Source: Thiopseudomonas acetoxidans | GTDB lineage: Bacteria > Pseudomonadota > Gammaproteobacteria > Pseudomonadales > Pseudomonadaceae | Assembly: GCF_030362935.1 (NCBI RefSeq) | Contig: NZ_JAUCDY010000004.1 | Span: forward strand, 142,789 to 206,788 | Length of the DNA stretch: 64,000 bases | Direction: 5' to 3' | Part shown: piece by piece, positions 42,676 through 52,165 of the stretch | Layout of the letters: every line of letters begins with the position of its first letter | How positions within the stretch are numbered: position 1 is the first letter of the stretch | The notes under the pieces: model-generated | What the model was told of the DNA's origin: nothing | Databases searched by the model: none | What the model saw: only the letters and a program-made list of their open reading frames with translations | Translations under genes and position numbers: made by a program

Positions 42676-43685
42676 GTAAGCGCATTACACCCGATCAGCC
42701 AGGCAAGCGTATTGGCGCAGCAGAGCGGGCAAAAATAGACGGTCCACCCGTAGAAAACACGGCAGTGCTGGCCCAGCTTAAAGCTTGGGTGATCAGCCAT
42801 AAATTTAGCTGTATGGACAGTCTTAAGCGCTTGTTACGCCAGCCCTTTGGCAGTTTTTTTACCTGCTTGGTAATTGCGGTAGCGTTGAGTTTGCCCATGG
42901 GTTTAACTCTGCTGCTAAAAAACCTCAATGAACTTGGTGGTACATGGCAACAAGCCGCGCAAATATCTGTTTTTTTAGATTTAAAAGCAACACCTGCGGA
43001 AGGTCAGTCACTACAAAAGCGCCTTTTAAAGCACCCCAGTGTGGCGCAGGTGGAATGGATCAGCCAAGAGCAGGCGCTCAAGGATTTTCAGTCGTTTTCT
43101 GGCTTAGGTCAGGCGCTGCAGGATTTACCGCAAAACCCATTGCCTAGTAGTTTGCTGGTGACACCTAAACAGGTAGAGAAAGCCGAGCTCAATCGTTTGG
43201 CAGAAGAAATTAAAGGGTTGCCGAAAGTACAGCAAGTGCAGTTGGATATTCTTTGGGTTGAGCGCTTGGTGGCTATTTTACAGTTAGGCGAGCGATTTAT
43301 TTTTGCGCTAACGGTTATGCTCATAGCCGCACTGTTGCTGGTGGTGGGTAATACCATCAGGCTGCATATCGAAAACCGTCGTATTGAGATTGAAGTCACT
43401 AAGCTTGTGGGCGGCACAGATAGCTATGTGCGGCGGCCTTTTCTTTATATGGGCGTGCTCTATGGTTTGGGCGGTGGTGTACTGGCTTGGTTGATGCTGC
43501 TGTGGGGTTTGAGCTGGCTCAATGAGTCCGTGGTGCAGTTGGCAGAGTTGTATGGCAGCGACTTCAGCTTGGCAGGCGTACCGATAGAAGATGGATTTTC
43601 TCTGTTATTTGGTGCATTATTACTCGGTTATTTTGCTGCTTGGCTAGCAGTGGCCAAACACTTACGCGAATTATTACCATCATAG
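42672..43685 (+). CDS. ftsX: Cell division protein FtsX
   Basis: 337 residues. A long cytoplasmic N-terminus, first membrane helix about 60-80, a periplasmic domain (VFLDLKATPAEGQSL to VERLVAILQLGE), then three helices in the FtsX/MacB-type permease region with ENRRIEIEVTKLVGGTDSYVRRPFLYMG. Partner of FtsE. The gene is followed by rpoH after 105 bp. Confidence 0.94.
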   Translation: MSKRITPDQPGKRIGAAERAKIDGPPVENTAVLAQLKAWVISHKFSCMDSLKRLLRQPFGSFFTCLVIAVALSLPMGLTLLLKNLNELGGTWQQAAQISVFLDLKATPAEGQSLQKRLLKHPSVAQVEWISQEQALKDFQSFSGLGQALQDLPQNPLPSSLLVTPKQVEKAELNRLAEEIKGLPKVQQVQLDILWVERLVAILQLGERFIFALTVMLIAALLLVVGNTIRLHIENRRIEIEVTKLVGGTDSYVRRPFLYMGVLYGLGGGVLAWLMLLWGLSWLNESVVQLAELYGSDFSLAGVPIEDGFSLLFGALLLGYFAAWLAVAKHLRELLPS

Positions 43686-43727
43686 TTGTTAAGGCTAAGC
43701 AGTTGTTTAGCTGGCTGAAAGTGAACT

Positions 43728-43736
43728 TATCCACAG
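43728..43736 (+). promoter_or_regulatory. Perfect DnaA box upstream of rpoH
   Basis: TTATCCACA, the strongest DnaA-box sequence, lies 54 bp before the rpoH ATG in the ftsX-rpoH gap. In E. coli rpoH promoters are known to be controlled by DnaA, so a similar link is plausible. Confidence 0.6.
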
Positions 43737-43738
43737 CT

Positions 43739-43774
43739 TTACAGTCCTATGTTTAGTTACCCGCAAGACTGTAA
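43739..43774 (+). promoter_or_regulatory. Hairpin in the rpoH leader, next to the ribosome-binding site
   Basis: TTACAGTC (43739-43746) and GACTGTAA (43767-43774) form a perfect 8-bp stem with a 20-nt loop. The stem ends just before AAGGGGGAG (43776-43784), the rpoH ribosome-binding site. It could act in translational control of the heat-shock sigma factor. Confidence 0.45.
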
Positions 43775-43790
43775 CAAGGGGGAGATTTCA

Positions 43791-44648
43791 ATGACTACAA
43801 CCGCATTGCAAACAGTACAGCTGTTAAATGCAGGCGCCAACTTGCAAACCTATGTGCACTCGGTAAACAGCATTCCTTTGCTGACACCCGAACAAGAGCG
43901 CGAGTTAGGCGAGCGACTTTATTATGAGCAAGATGTAGATGCAGCCCGCCAATTGGTGATGGCGCATTTACGCTTTGTTGTGCACATAGCCCGTAGTTAT
44001 TCCGGTTATGGCTTAGCCCAAGCTGACCTTATTCAAGAAGGTAATGTGGGCTTGATGAAGGCTGTAAAACGTTTTAATCCTGAAAAAGGCGTACGTCTGG
44101 TTTCATTCGCTGTGCATTGGATTAAAGCGGAAATTCATGAGTTCGTATTACGCAACTGGCGGATTGTTAAAATCGCAACGACTAAGGCACAGCGTAAGTT
44201 GTTCTTTAATCTGCGTAGCCAAAAGAAAAAGCTCAATTGGTTAAACCAAAGTGAAGCCCAAGCAGTAGCGGATACTTTGGGTGTTGAAGTGCGTGAAGTG
44301 CATGAAATGGAAAGTCGCTTGACTGGCTGTGATATGACCTTTGATCCGCTTGATGCAGATGACGATGACAGCAGCTACGTAGCACCCGCCAATTACCTAG
44401 AAGACGTTAGCTATGATCCCGCTTTACGCTATGAAAAAGAGCATACGGCAGAAAGCGAAAGCAGCAACCTGTATTCTGCTTTGAAACTGCTGGATGAGCG
44501 TAGCCGAGATATTTTGCAGCAGCGTTGGTTAAGTGATGAAAAGGTAACCTTGCATCAATTGGCTGAAAAATATGGCGTATCCGCTGAACGTATTCGTCAG
44601 TTAGAAAAAAATGCGATGAACAAAATTAAAGGTACTATGCAAGCCTAG
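43791..44648 (+). CDS. rpoH: RNA polymerase heat-shock sigma factor (sigma-32)
   Basis: 285 residues from the ATG at 43791, preceded by GGGGGAG; a longer frame is not used. Region 2 (DLIQEGNVGLMKAVKRFNPEKGVRLVSFAVHWIKAEI), the RpoH box QRKLFFNLR (134-142), and region 4 HTH (TLHQLAEKYGVSAERIRQLEKNA) are intact. It directs transcription of chaperone and protease genes. A strong terminator follows. Confidence 0.97.
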   Translation: MTTTALQTVQLLNAGANLQTYVHSVNSIPLLTPEQERELGERLYYEQDVDAARQLVMAHLRFVVHIARSYSGYGLAQADLIQEGNVGLMKAVKRFNPEKGVRLVSFAVHWIKAEIHEFVLRNWRIVKIATTKAQRKLFFNLRSQKKKLNWLNQSEAQAVADTLGVEVREVHEMESRLTGCDMTFDPLDADDDDSSYVAPANYLEDVSYDPALRYEKEHTAESESSNLYSALKLLDERSRDILQQRWLSDEKVTLHQLAEKYGVSAERIRQLEKNAMNKIKGTMQA

Positions 44649-44670
44649 CTAGCATCAGCTCGGTGTGTAT

Positions 44671-44700
44671 AAAAAGGCGACTGCGAAGGTCGCCTTTTTT
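44671..44700. terminator. Intrinsic terminator between rpoH and MFS gene
   Basis: AAAAAGGCGAC (44671-44681) pairs with GTCGCCTTTTT (44689-44699), 7-nt loop, T run on the plus side and A run on the other, so it can work in both directions. Confidence 0.88.
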
Positions 44701-44731
44701 GTGGTCTGCCGTTACTCAGCCGCTGGAGGCA

Positions 44732-45940
44732 TTAGTCGGTTTGTCGGCTAGGTATTGAAGCATGGGTGGCGACATAGCACAGCACTAAGGCGGTGCTGCT
44801 GAAACCGAGTAAGCTCAGTGGCAGCGTGTAGAGCGTGGTTGGGGCAAGGTTGATGATAAAGCCCAGCACACCCGCCAGTAAAAACTGCATAACACCCATT
44901 AACGATGAAGCGATGCCGGCAAAATCGCGCGCATAACCCATGGTTACAGCGGTTAAATTGCCAGTTATCATGCCGAGCATGGATAAGCATAAACCCAATA
45001 AAACCGCGTAACTCCATGCCTGTGCCGCGTTAAAAAAGACCAGCACCGTCAGTAGGCTGGCAAGGCTAATAAAACCGATTAAGCCTAAAAATAATACATA
45101 AAGAGGTTTGCGTCGTCTTAATAGGCGCAGATTGATTTGGCTGCTAACGATCATACCGCAGGCACTGGCGCCAAAAATCAAACTGTAATGCGCCGGTGAT
45201 AAGCCAAAGTGCTCAATAAACACAAAGGGTGAATTGCTGATATAGGTGAACAAGCCACCAACAAGAAAGCCTGAAGCTAAGGTGTAAAGCAAATAACGCG
45301 GATGGCTGAGTAACTTAAAATAATTACTGCTGATATTGCGGGCGGAAATAGGAATGCGTTTTTCTGGTGCCAGTGTTTCCGGCAGCAGCTTCAGACTGAA
45401 CAGCCCAGCGACAGCGCCTGCAGCGACTAAAACCCAGAAAATCAGCTGCCAAGGACCCAGAAATAACACTACGCTGCCGATAATCGGTGCGGTAATGGGG
45501 GCGATCATCATCACCTGCATCAGCATAGAAAATGCACGGGCTGCGTCAGGCACATCGCAGGTGTCGGCGATGATAGCCCTAGGTGTAACTGAACCTGCAG
45601 CCGCACCTAATGCTTGAATAAAACGCGCAACTAATAGCATCTCAAAACTGTGCGCTAGTGCTGCCAATAGTGAACCAAGGGTAAACAGGCTAATGCCCAC
45701 GAGCATGGGCTTGCGCCGACCGTATCGATCCAGCAGCGGCCCATACAGCCCTTGGCCTACAGCTAGCCCGAGCAAGAAAATGGTTATGGTTTGCTGAACC
45801 TGCCCGGCACTGATATTGAGATCGATACCTATTACCGGAAATGCCGGCAAATACATATCAATGGCGGCGGCCACTAAGGCGTTAAGAGAAGCCAGTAAAA
45901 CAATAAGTTTTAGGCTGATGGTGGTGATCGTTGGTTTCAT
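44732..45940 (-). CDS. Bcr/CflA-family multidrug MFS exporter
   Basis: 402 residues, twelve membrane helices. YLPAFPVIGIDLNIS near the N-terminus, GQGLYGPLLDRYGRRKPML (the MFS loop 2-3 motif) and RFIQALGAAAGSVTPRAIIADTCD are typical of the Bcr/CflA drug:H+ antiporter group. It likely exports hydrophobic compounds; the substrate is not given by the sequence. Stand-alone gene. Confidence 0.88.
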   Translation of the reverse strand: MKPTITTISLKLIVLLASLNALVAAAIDMYLPAFPVIGIDLNISAGQVQQTITIFLLGLAVGQGLYGPLLDRYGRRKPMLVGISLFTLGSLLAALAHSFEMLLVARFIQALGAAAGSVTPRAIIADTCDVPDAARAFSMLMQVMMIAPITAPIIGSVVLFLGPWQLIFWVLVAAGAVAGLFSLKLLPETLAPEKRIPISARNISSNYFKLLSHPRYLLYTLASGFLVGGLFTYISNSPFVFIEHFGLSPAHYSLIFGASACGMIVSSQINLRLLRRRKPLYVLFLGLIGFISLASLLTVLVFFNAAQAWSYAVLLGLCLSMLGMITGNLTAVTMGYARDFAGIASSLMGVMQFLLAGVLGFIINLAPTTLYTLPLSLLGFSSTALVLCYVATHASIPSRQTD

Positions 45941-46099
45941 AAAATAAGTTAGCTTGCTAGCAAATTAGATTAACACAAAACCCGTCAGGCAAATGCTGAT
46001 TAACGAACATTCTGTGGTACAGAGTGAGGTGCAGCGCGCAAAGAAGGTCGGTTGTTAATGACAAGAAAAAACGGCATAAAGCGTAGCGGATAAAACTAA

Positions 46100-48112
46100 T
46101 TAGCCCTTACTTAACATCGCACGAATATCCGCTAGAGCGCTGGCAGCTCGCGCTTGTTTCACTTCTTTGGGGGCTTCGTCTAGTCCTTCCCAAATTAAAT
46201 CTTCCTTGGGCAGTTCATCTAAAAAACGGCTGGGGGTACAATCTATTACCTCGCCATATTGTTTGCGCTTATTGGCATAGGTTAGGGTGAGCTTTTCACG
46301 AGCGCGAGTAATTCCTACATAGGCCAAACGTCGTTCCTCCTCAACGGTATCGGCTTCAATGCTGGAGCGGTGGGGCAAGATTTCTTCCTCAACACCCATA
46401 ATGTAGACACTGGGGAATTCCAAACCTTTAGATGCATGCAAGGTCATCATCTGTACGCCGTCAGCACCATCAGCTTCTTCCTCTTGCCGTTCGAGCATGT
46501 CGCGCAAGACCAGTTTGGCGATGGCATCCTCAATGGTCAGCTCACCGTCTTCGTCACGTTCGAGGGTGTTTTTTAGCGCTTCAATCAGAAACTGTACGTT
46601 AGCCATGCGGTATTCGGCAGCTTTTTCGCTGGAACTGTTTTGGCGGATCCAGTTGTTATAATCGATATCCAGCAGCATTTCTTGCAATGCAGCAATAGGG
46701 TCGTCACCGAAACAGCGCTGGCGCAGCTTATCCATATAATGCTTAAATCGTGCTAAACGCTCAGTGAAACGGCTGCTGAGGTGCTCGCTTAAACCCAGCT
46801 CGGCACTGGCTTCATATAACGATAGCTCGCGCTGTGTAGCGTAGACGCTGAGTTTTTCCAGTGTGGTGGAACCAATCTCACGGCGCGGCACGTTAATCAC
46901 TCGTAAATAGGCATTGTCGTCATCTGGATTCACCAGCAACCGCAAATAAGCCATTAGGTCTTTGACTTCCTGACGGCTGAAAAAACTGGTGCCGCCGCTT
47001 AACCGGTAAGGCACTTTGTGCACCTGCAGTTTGAGCTCCATCAGCTTGGCTTGGTAGTTACCCCGGTAGAGAATGGCGAAATCACTGTACGGGCGATCGG
47101 TGCGAATGTGCTCTGTGAGGATTTCCAGCGCTATGCGCTCGGCTTCGGCATCTTCGTTGCGGCAACGCAGCACACGGATTTCATCACCAAAACCCATGTC
47201 GCTCCACAGCTGCTTGGTAAAGGCATGCGGGTTGTTGGCAATCAGAGTGTTGGCGCACTTGAGAATGCGGCCAGTGGAGCGGTAGTTTTGCTCCAGCATG
47301 ACCACTTTTAACGAAGGGAAGTCGGTTTTAAGCAGCTCAAGGTTTTCTGGCCGCGCGCCACGCCAAGCATAAATCGACTGGTCATCATCACCCACCACGG
47401 TAAATTGTGCACGTTCTTTAACCAGCAGTTTAACCAGCAAGTATTGGCTGGCGTTGGTGTCTTGGTACTCATCGACCAGCATGTAGCGGATGCGATTGCG
47501 CCATTTTTCCAGCACATCCGGATTGTCTTGCAGCAATTTGACGGGTTGTAAAATCAGGTCGTCAAAATCCAGCGCGTTATAGGCTTTCAGTGTGCGTTGG
47601 TAGTGAATGTAGACCACAGCGGCGGTTTGTTCTTTAGGCGTGCGTGCTTGTTCCAAGGCCTGCTCGGGCATAATCAGGTCGTTCTTCCAGCTGCCAATCA
47701 GCTGCCTGATTTCATCCACACCGTCATCGCCGGCGTATTCTTTTTGCATGATCTCGGTGAGCAGATTTTTCGTGTCGACATCATCGAAAATTGAAAAACC
47801 GGCTTTGTAGCCCAGCAGTTTGTGTTCGCGGCGAATAATATTCAGCCCGAGGTTGTGGAAGGTAGAGACGGTTAAGCCGTGTTTTTCTGCACCGCGCAAC
47901 AGTGAACCGACCCGCTCTTTCATTTCGCGCGCGGCTTTGTTGGTAAAGGTCACCGCCACGATATGGCGTGCTTGAAAACCGCATTGCTGGATTAGGTAAG
48001 CAATTTTTCGGGTAATCACGCTGGTTTTACCAGAGCCAGCACCAGCCAATACCAGCAGCGGACCACTGATGTAACGAACAGCTTCTTGTTGGCGGGGATT
48101 GAGTTGGCTCAT
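46100..48112 (-). CDS. rep: ATP-dependent DNA helicase Rep
   Basis: 670 residues, superfamily 1A. NPRQQEAV (Q motif), Walker A LAGAGSGKT, TFTNKAAREMKER, DEYQDTNASQ, GDDDQSIYAWRGA, LEQNYRSTGRIL, TLHASKGLEFPSVYI, VGITRAREKLTL are all present. The N-terminus and length point to Rep rather than UvrD or PcrA. It moves 3' to 5' and helps forks past obstacles. Confidence 0.93.
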   Translation of the reverse strand: MSQLNPRQQEAVRYISGPLLVLAGAGSGKTSVITRKIAYLIQQCGFQARHIVAVTFTNKAAREMKERVGSLLRGAEKHGLTVSTFHNLGLNIIRREHKLLGYKAGFSIFDDVDTKNLLTEIMQKEYAGDDGVDEIRQLIGSWKNDLIMPEQALEQARTPKEQTAAVVYIHYQRTLKAYNALDFDDLILQPVKLLQDNPDVLEKWRNRIRYMLVDEYQDTNASQYLLVKLLVKERAQFTVVGDDDQSIYAWRGARPENLELLKTDFPSLKVVMLEQNYRSTGRILKCANTLIANNPHAFTKQLWSDMGFGDEIRVLRCRNEDAEAERIALEILTEHIRTDRPYSDFAILYRGNYQAKLMELKLQVHKVPYRLSGGTSFFSRQEVKDLMAYLRLLVNPDDDNAYLRVINVPRREIGSTTLEKLSVYATQRELSLYEASAELGLSEHLSSRFTERLARFKHYMDKLRQRCFGDDPIAALQEMLLDIDYNNWIRQNSSSEKAAEYRMANVQFLIEALKNTLERDEDGELTIEDAIAKLVLRDMLERQEEEADGADGVQMMTLHASKGLEFPSVYIMGVEEEILPHRSSIEADTVEEERRLAYVGITRAREKLTLTYANKRKQYGEVIDCTPSRFLDELPKEDLIWEGLDEAPKEVKQARAASALADIRAMLSKG

Positions 48113-48319
48113 GATGTTAAGCAGCTACCTCTAGGAGAGTACCTTAGTCGAATTATAGTTAAACAATAAATAATCTAATATGCAGTAGAGCAAATAGTAT
48201 AGATTTGAGCGCCAGCCCTTGATCGAGCAAATGCGAAACTAACTATATACGTTAACACTTCATAACAGTTATTTCTCTAGCCGTACACTACAGAGTTGTA
48301 CTCATACGAAGGGTATTTT

Positions 48320-49654
48320 ATGACTGATTTTAAAGACGAAAAAATCGTATTAAGCCGTCGAAGTTTTCTGGCTGCGGGTGCTGCGGTAACCGCTGCAGCG
48401 GGCACTGGCTTAAGCCTTAGCGCACCTGCGCAAGCAGCAATAAAAAGCAACGCGCACATAGTAGTAGTTGGCAGCGGTTTGGCCGGCTTAGGTATTGTCA
48501 ACCGCCTGCGCAAGCAGCTGGATGGCGCAAAAATCACCCTTGTGGACGCGAAAAAAGTCCACCACTATCAGCCAGGTTTTACGCTGATTGCTACCGGCAT
48601 TTGGCCTAAAGAGAAGGTTAGCGACACCAACCAAGAACTCATACCAGCGGGAGTGGAATGGATTCAGGAAATGGCCAAAGAGTTCAAGCCAGACAGCAAT
48701 CAGGTCATTACTGATTCTGGCAAAGTTCTAAAATATGATTTTTTGGTGGTCGCTACGGGTCTGCACCTTGATTACAACCAAATTGAAGGCATGGATGAAA
48801 AGCGCATTGGCAGCAAAGGGCTGACGTCTGTATATCACAGCCCTGAAATGGCAGAGGCCAGTTGGAAATCCATGGATGAGTTTCGCAAGAAGGGTGGTAA
48901 GGCGTTGATGACGCTGCCCGGAACACCGATTAAATGTGCTGGTGCGCCTTTAAAAATGACCTTTATGCTCGCCAACCGTATGGAACAGTCCGGCACCCTC
49001 GCCGATTCAGAGATTACCTTCCACTCAGCGGGTACGACAGTCTTCAGCGTACCGGTGATTAACCAGGAAGTGCTGGACCGCTGGCAGAAAATTGGTATTC
49101 CGGTCAATTTCCAAAGCAAGTTAGTGGGTATTGATATTGATGCACAGCGTGCCACCTTTGAGCTGGCTGACGGCTCTCGCGTTGAAGAAGACTATGACTT
49201 CATTCATGTGCCACCGCCGATGCGCGCGCCGGACTCCGTTAAAAATAGCCCACTGGCGTGGCAAGAAGGTCCTATGGCAGGTGGCGGCTGGCTTGAGGTG
49301 GATCCTGGCACTTTGCAGCACAAGCGTTACGCCAACGTATTTGGCGCAGGTGATATTAATGGCACCGGTAAAGGCAAAACTGCAGCGACTGTGAAAAAGA
49401 GCGTTCCTATTATCGTGGACAATCTGCTCAGCGTCATGCAGGGATTAGAGCCTAAGCAGATTTTTGATGGCTACACGTCTTGCCCACTGCTGGTGCGCGA
49501 AGGTGCTGCTTTGTTGGTCGAGTTTGATTACAAAGATAACCTGACTCCATCCTTACCCTTGGTGCAACCGCTGCAAGACAGCTATTTTGCGTGGTTGCTC
49601 AAGTACCGTTTATTCAAGCCCAGCTACATGGCTGTGGCTAAAGGCCGACTATAA
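48320..49654 (+). CDS. Sulfide:quinone oxidoreductase-like flavoprotein with TAT signal
   Basis: 444 residues from the ATG at 48320 (AAGGG upstream). Twin-arginine signal LSRRSFLAAG, processed near residue 40; FAD site IVVVGSGLAGLGIV (about 47-60), second site VVATGLHLDY, and FGAGDING. The two redox Cys, C196 in PIKCAGAP and C378 in DGYTSCPL, with VEFDYKDNLTPSLP after, fit type II sulfide:quinone oxidoreductases. It would oxidise sulfide and pass electrons to quinone, here from the periplasmic side if the TAT signal is used. The next gene encodes a small membrane protein 12 bp later. Confidence 0.85.
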   Translation: MTDFKDEKIVLSRRSFLAAGAAVTAAAGTGLSLSAPAQAAIKSNAHIVVVGSGLAGLGIVNRLRKQLDGAKITLVDAKKVHHYQPGFTLIATGIWPKEKVSDTNQELIPAGVEWIQEMAKEFKPDSNQVITDSGKVLKYDFLVVATGLHLDYNQIEGMDEKRIGSKGLTSVYHSPEMAEASWKSMDEFRKKGGKALMTLPGTPIKCAGAPLKMTFMLANRMEQSGTLADSEITFHSAGTTVFSVPVINQEVLDRWQKIGIPVNFQSKLVGIDIDAQRATFELADGSRVEEDYDFIHVPPPMRAPDSVKNSPLAWQEGPMAGGGWLEVDPGTLQHKRYANVFGAGDINGTGKGKTAATVKKSVPIIVDNLLSVMQGLEPKQIFDGYTSCPLLVREGAALLVEFDYKDNLTPSLPLVQPLQDSYFAWLLKYRLFKPSYMAVAKGRL

Positions 49655-49666
49655 GGGGGTACGCAT

Positions 49667-49999
49667 ATGTATGAGATTTGGCTGATTATTAACACGTTTT
49701 ACGAACTGGCCTTGATGAACCTTGGTTTGATCGTGGGTGTTTTTGTGGTGTGGGCCGGTTTAATGGTGGCCACGCAAATCAAAAAAACTCAGCCTTGGTG
49801 CACATCGATGAAACCGGCTTTGCTGGTTGCTGTGCTGGTGTGGGTGGTGAGCTTTATGCTCGTGCCCAGCATGACCAAGTCTTCCTTTGCCAACGTGACC
49901 TATATTTTAGACTATCTGGTCGTTGCGGGTGTTGCGGCAGCTATCGCCGGCTTAGTTGCGGTGTTTGTCGCGCCGCTGTATCTGCTGGTTAGACGCTAA
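49667..49999 (+). CDS. Small three-helix membrane protein next to the SQR-like gene
   Basis: 110 residues with three membrane helices (about 14-35, 49-66, 80-106) and short basic loops, resembling DUF5368-type proteins found beside such flavoproteins (from memory; not verified). It lacks obvious haem or metal motifs. Likely cotranscribed with the SQR-like gene; it may anchor it or mediate quinone access, but that is inference. A terminator follows. Confidence 0.7.
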   Translation: MYEIWLIINTFYELALMNLGLIVGVFVVWAGLMVATQIKKTQPWCTSMKPALLVAVLVWVVSFMLVPSMTKSSFANVTYILDYLVVAGVAAAIAGLVAVFVAPLYLLVRR

Positions 50000-50019
50000 G
50001 CGCTCCGAGTCAGCACTAT

Positions 50020-50049
50020 AAAAAGCCCCTCTAATTAGAGGGGCTTTTT
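50020..50049. terminator. Bidirectional intrinsic terminator
   Basis: A fully palindromic 30 bp (AAAAAGCCCCTCTAA and its complement) with a T run on each strand, placed between the convergent small membrane protein gene and the BCCT transporter gene. Confidence 0.92.
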
Positions 50050-50082
50050 ATTGCTAGACATTTTGGTTCGGAGTTTATTCTG

Positions 50083-52071
50083 TTACTCGCGCACCACATG
50101 TAGGAAGTGCATGTGCTGTTCGTATTGATTAAGGATATCCTCAATGACTTCTTCACGTGTCCAACCCATCACATCGTAGTCTTGTCCACCCTCTAACAAA
50201 TGCACTTCGGCACGGAAGTATTTGCGCTCTTCACGCTCTTCATCGCCCTCATCACCTTGATTGATAAAGTCGGGCAGCACGTACGCACGCGGGCGCACGC
50301 AATAGAGAAAGTTAACTTCAGCATCGTGCTGTACTTCAAACTGTACGCGTTTATCCTCACCCTCAGCGCTACGCACTTCCACAGTAAAGCCTTGTTTGCG
50401 CAGTTCGTCGGCTACTTCATTACAAGCGGGGGTAACAACCTCATCGAGAAAGCGTTTAACGTGTGTACGACGTGGGAAGTTTACCATGCTACGTAAACGA
50501 CGTTGCCAACTGCGCGGCGTAGCTCCTAAACGTGAGCCACCCCCAGACTGATAACGCAGTAACTCTTTTTTGGTGACATCCAGCTGCAAGGCTTTAATGA
50601 GTCCCCACATACTGGCTAAAAGCACCACAGAGAAAGGCAGTGCACTGGCGATCGTCACGGTTTGCAAAGCTTTTAAACCGCCGCTGATGAGCAAAGCAAT
50701 AGCAACGATACCCACCGAGGAAGCCCAGAACACACGTTGCCATATAGGTGTGTTTAAGTTACCACCCGAGGCCAGCATATCAATGACCATCGAGCCGGAG
50801 TCTGCCGAGGTGACAAAGAACAGCATCACCATGGTCACAGCGACAAAGGATAAAAGACTGCTGAATGGGAAATACTCTAGGAAGTAAAACAAAGCCACAG
50901 AAGAGTCAGCACTGACCATATCGGCTAGCCCGGTCATGCCCTGATTAAGGATCATATCAATGGCGCTGTTGCCAAACACCGTCATCCACGCCAGCGTAAA
51001 ACCAGTGGGTACGAGTAATACACCGGTAATAAATTGGCGAATGGTGCGTCCACGGGAAATCCGCGCAATAAACATCCCGACAAAAGGCGACCAAGAAATC
51101 CACCAACCCCAATAAAACAGTGTCCAACCACCAATCCAGTCAGTTGGCTCATAGGCATAGAGGTTGAAGGTTTTATTAATGATTTCGGACAGGTAACTAC
51201 CGGTATTTTGAATGTAGGATTTAAACAAAAACGCGGTAGGCCCAAACGTCAGTACCAGCAACATGAGAATAACAGCTAAGACTAGCGTGGTCTCAGACAG
51301 GCGACGGATACCTTTATCCAGTCCACTGACCACCGAGAGGGTAGCTAACCCTGTGGCGACAATAATTAATACCACCTGCACGGTGACTTTGACCGGTATA
51401 TCAAACAGATAGTTAAAACCGCTGTTGATCTGCAGTACGCCAAAGCCTAGTGAGGTCGCAATGCCTAATACAGTGCCGATGATGGCAAAAATATCGATGG
51501 CATGTCCTATCGGGCCATAGATGCGCTCACCAATTAATGGGTAAAGTGCCGAGCGCAACGTCAACGGCAAACCGTGACGGTAGCTAAAAAACGCCAAGAT
51601 CAGCGCAACAATCGCATAAATAGACCATGCATGCAGCCCCCAGTGGAAGAAGGTCAGCTTCATCGCCTCTTTGGCGGCTTCTACGGTATTGGGGTCGCCA
51701 ACGGGCGGGGTAAGAAAGTGCATGACCGGTTCGGCGACACCGAAGAACATCAATCCAATACCCATACCGGCGGCAAATAGCATCGAGAACCAACTGCTGT
51801 TGCTGTAATCCGGCTGGCTATGATCAGGTCCGAGTTTGATATCGCCAAAACGGCTAACAGCCAGCACGGTAATACAAATCAAGATCAGTGCGACGGTGAG
51901 CACATAGAACCAGCTGACATTCTCCATAATCCAATCTTGGATAGCGCCGAAGAATGTTTGTGCAAAGTCAGGCGCGATACTGGCGAACAGTACCAGAGCA
52001 ATAATGATTGCTGCAGAGGTATAAAATACAGGGGGGTTTATAGTCCCACTGCGTTGCGTGGGTGTGTGCAT
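50083..52071 (-). CDS. BCCT-family choline/betaine transporter (BetT type)
   Basis: 662 residues. Twelve membrane helices with the BCCT signature WWISWSPFVGMFIARISRGRTIR and the substrate box GWTLFYWGWW. The C-terminal 130 residues (from about 525) form a soluble cytoplasmic domain with an RVQFEVQHDAEV section as in BetT-type osmosensing choline transporters. It imports choline or betaine driven by H+ or Na+. No bet genes are nearby. Confidence 0.88.
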   Translation of the reverse strand: MHTPTQRSGTINPPVFYTSAAIIIALVLFASIAPDFAQTFFGAIQDWIMENVSWFYVLTVALILICITVLAVSRFGDIKLGPDHSQPDYSNSSWFSMLFAAGMGIGLMFFGVAEPVMHFLTPPVGDPNTVEAAKEAMKLTFFHWGLHAWSIYAIVALILAFFSYRHGLPLTLRSALYPLIGERIYGPIGHAIDIFAIIGTVLGIATSLGFGVLQINSGFNYLFDIPVKVTVQVVLIIVATGLATLSVVSGLDKGIRRLSETTLVLAVILMLLVLTFGPTAFLFKSYIQNTGSYLSEIINKTFNLYAYEPTDWIGGWTLFYWGWWISWSPFVGMFIARISRGRTIRQFITGVLLVPTGFTLAWMTVFGNSAIDMILNQGMTGLADMVSADSSVALFYFLEYFPFSSLLSFVAVTMVMLFFVTSADSGSMVIDMLASGGNLNTPIWQRVFWASSVGIVAIALLISGGLKALQTVTIASALPFSVVLLASMWGLIKALQLDVTKKELLRYQSGGGSRLGATPRSWQRRLRSMVNFPRRTHVKRFLDEVVTPACNEVADELRKQGFTVEVRSAEGEDKRVQFEVQHDAEVNFLYCVRPRAYVLPDFINQGDEGDEEREERKYFRAEVHLLEGGQDYDVMGWTREEVIEDILNQYEQHMHFLHVVRE

Positions 52072-52165
52072 AATAACTCCTTTAAGTCAGAGCGAGCATT
52101 CTACAGTAATGGTTGAGCTCTGCAAAAAAGTCATGTGTTAAAACCAATCCCCCGGTATTACTGCA

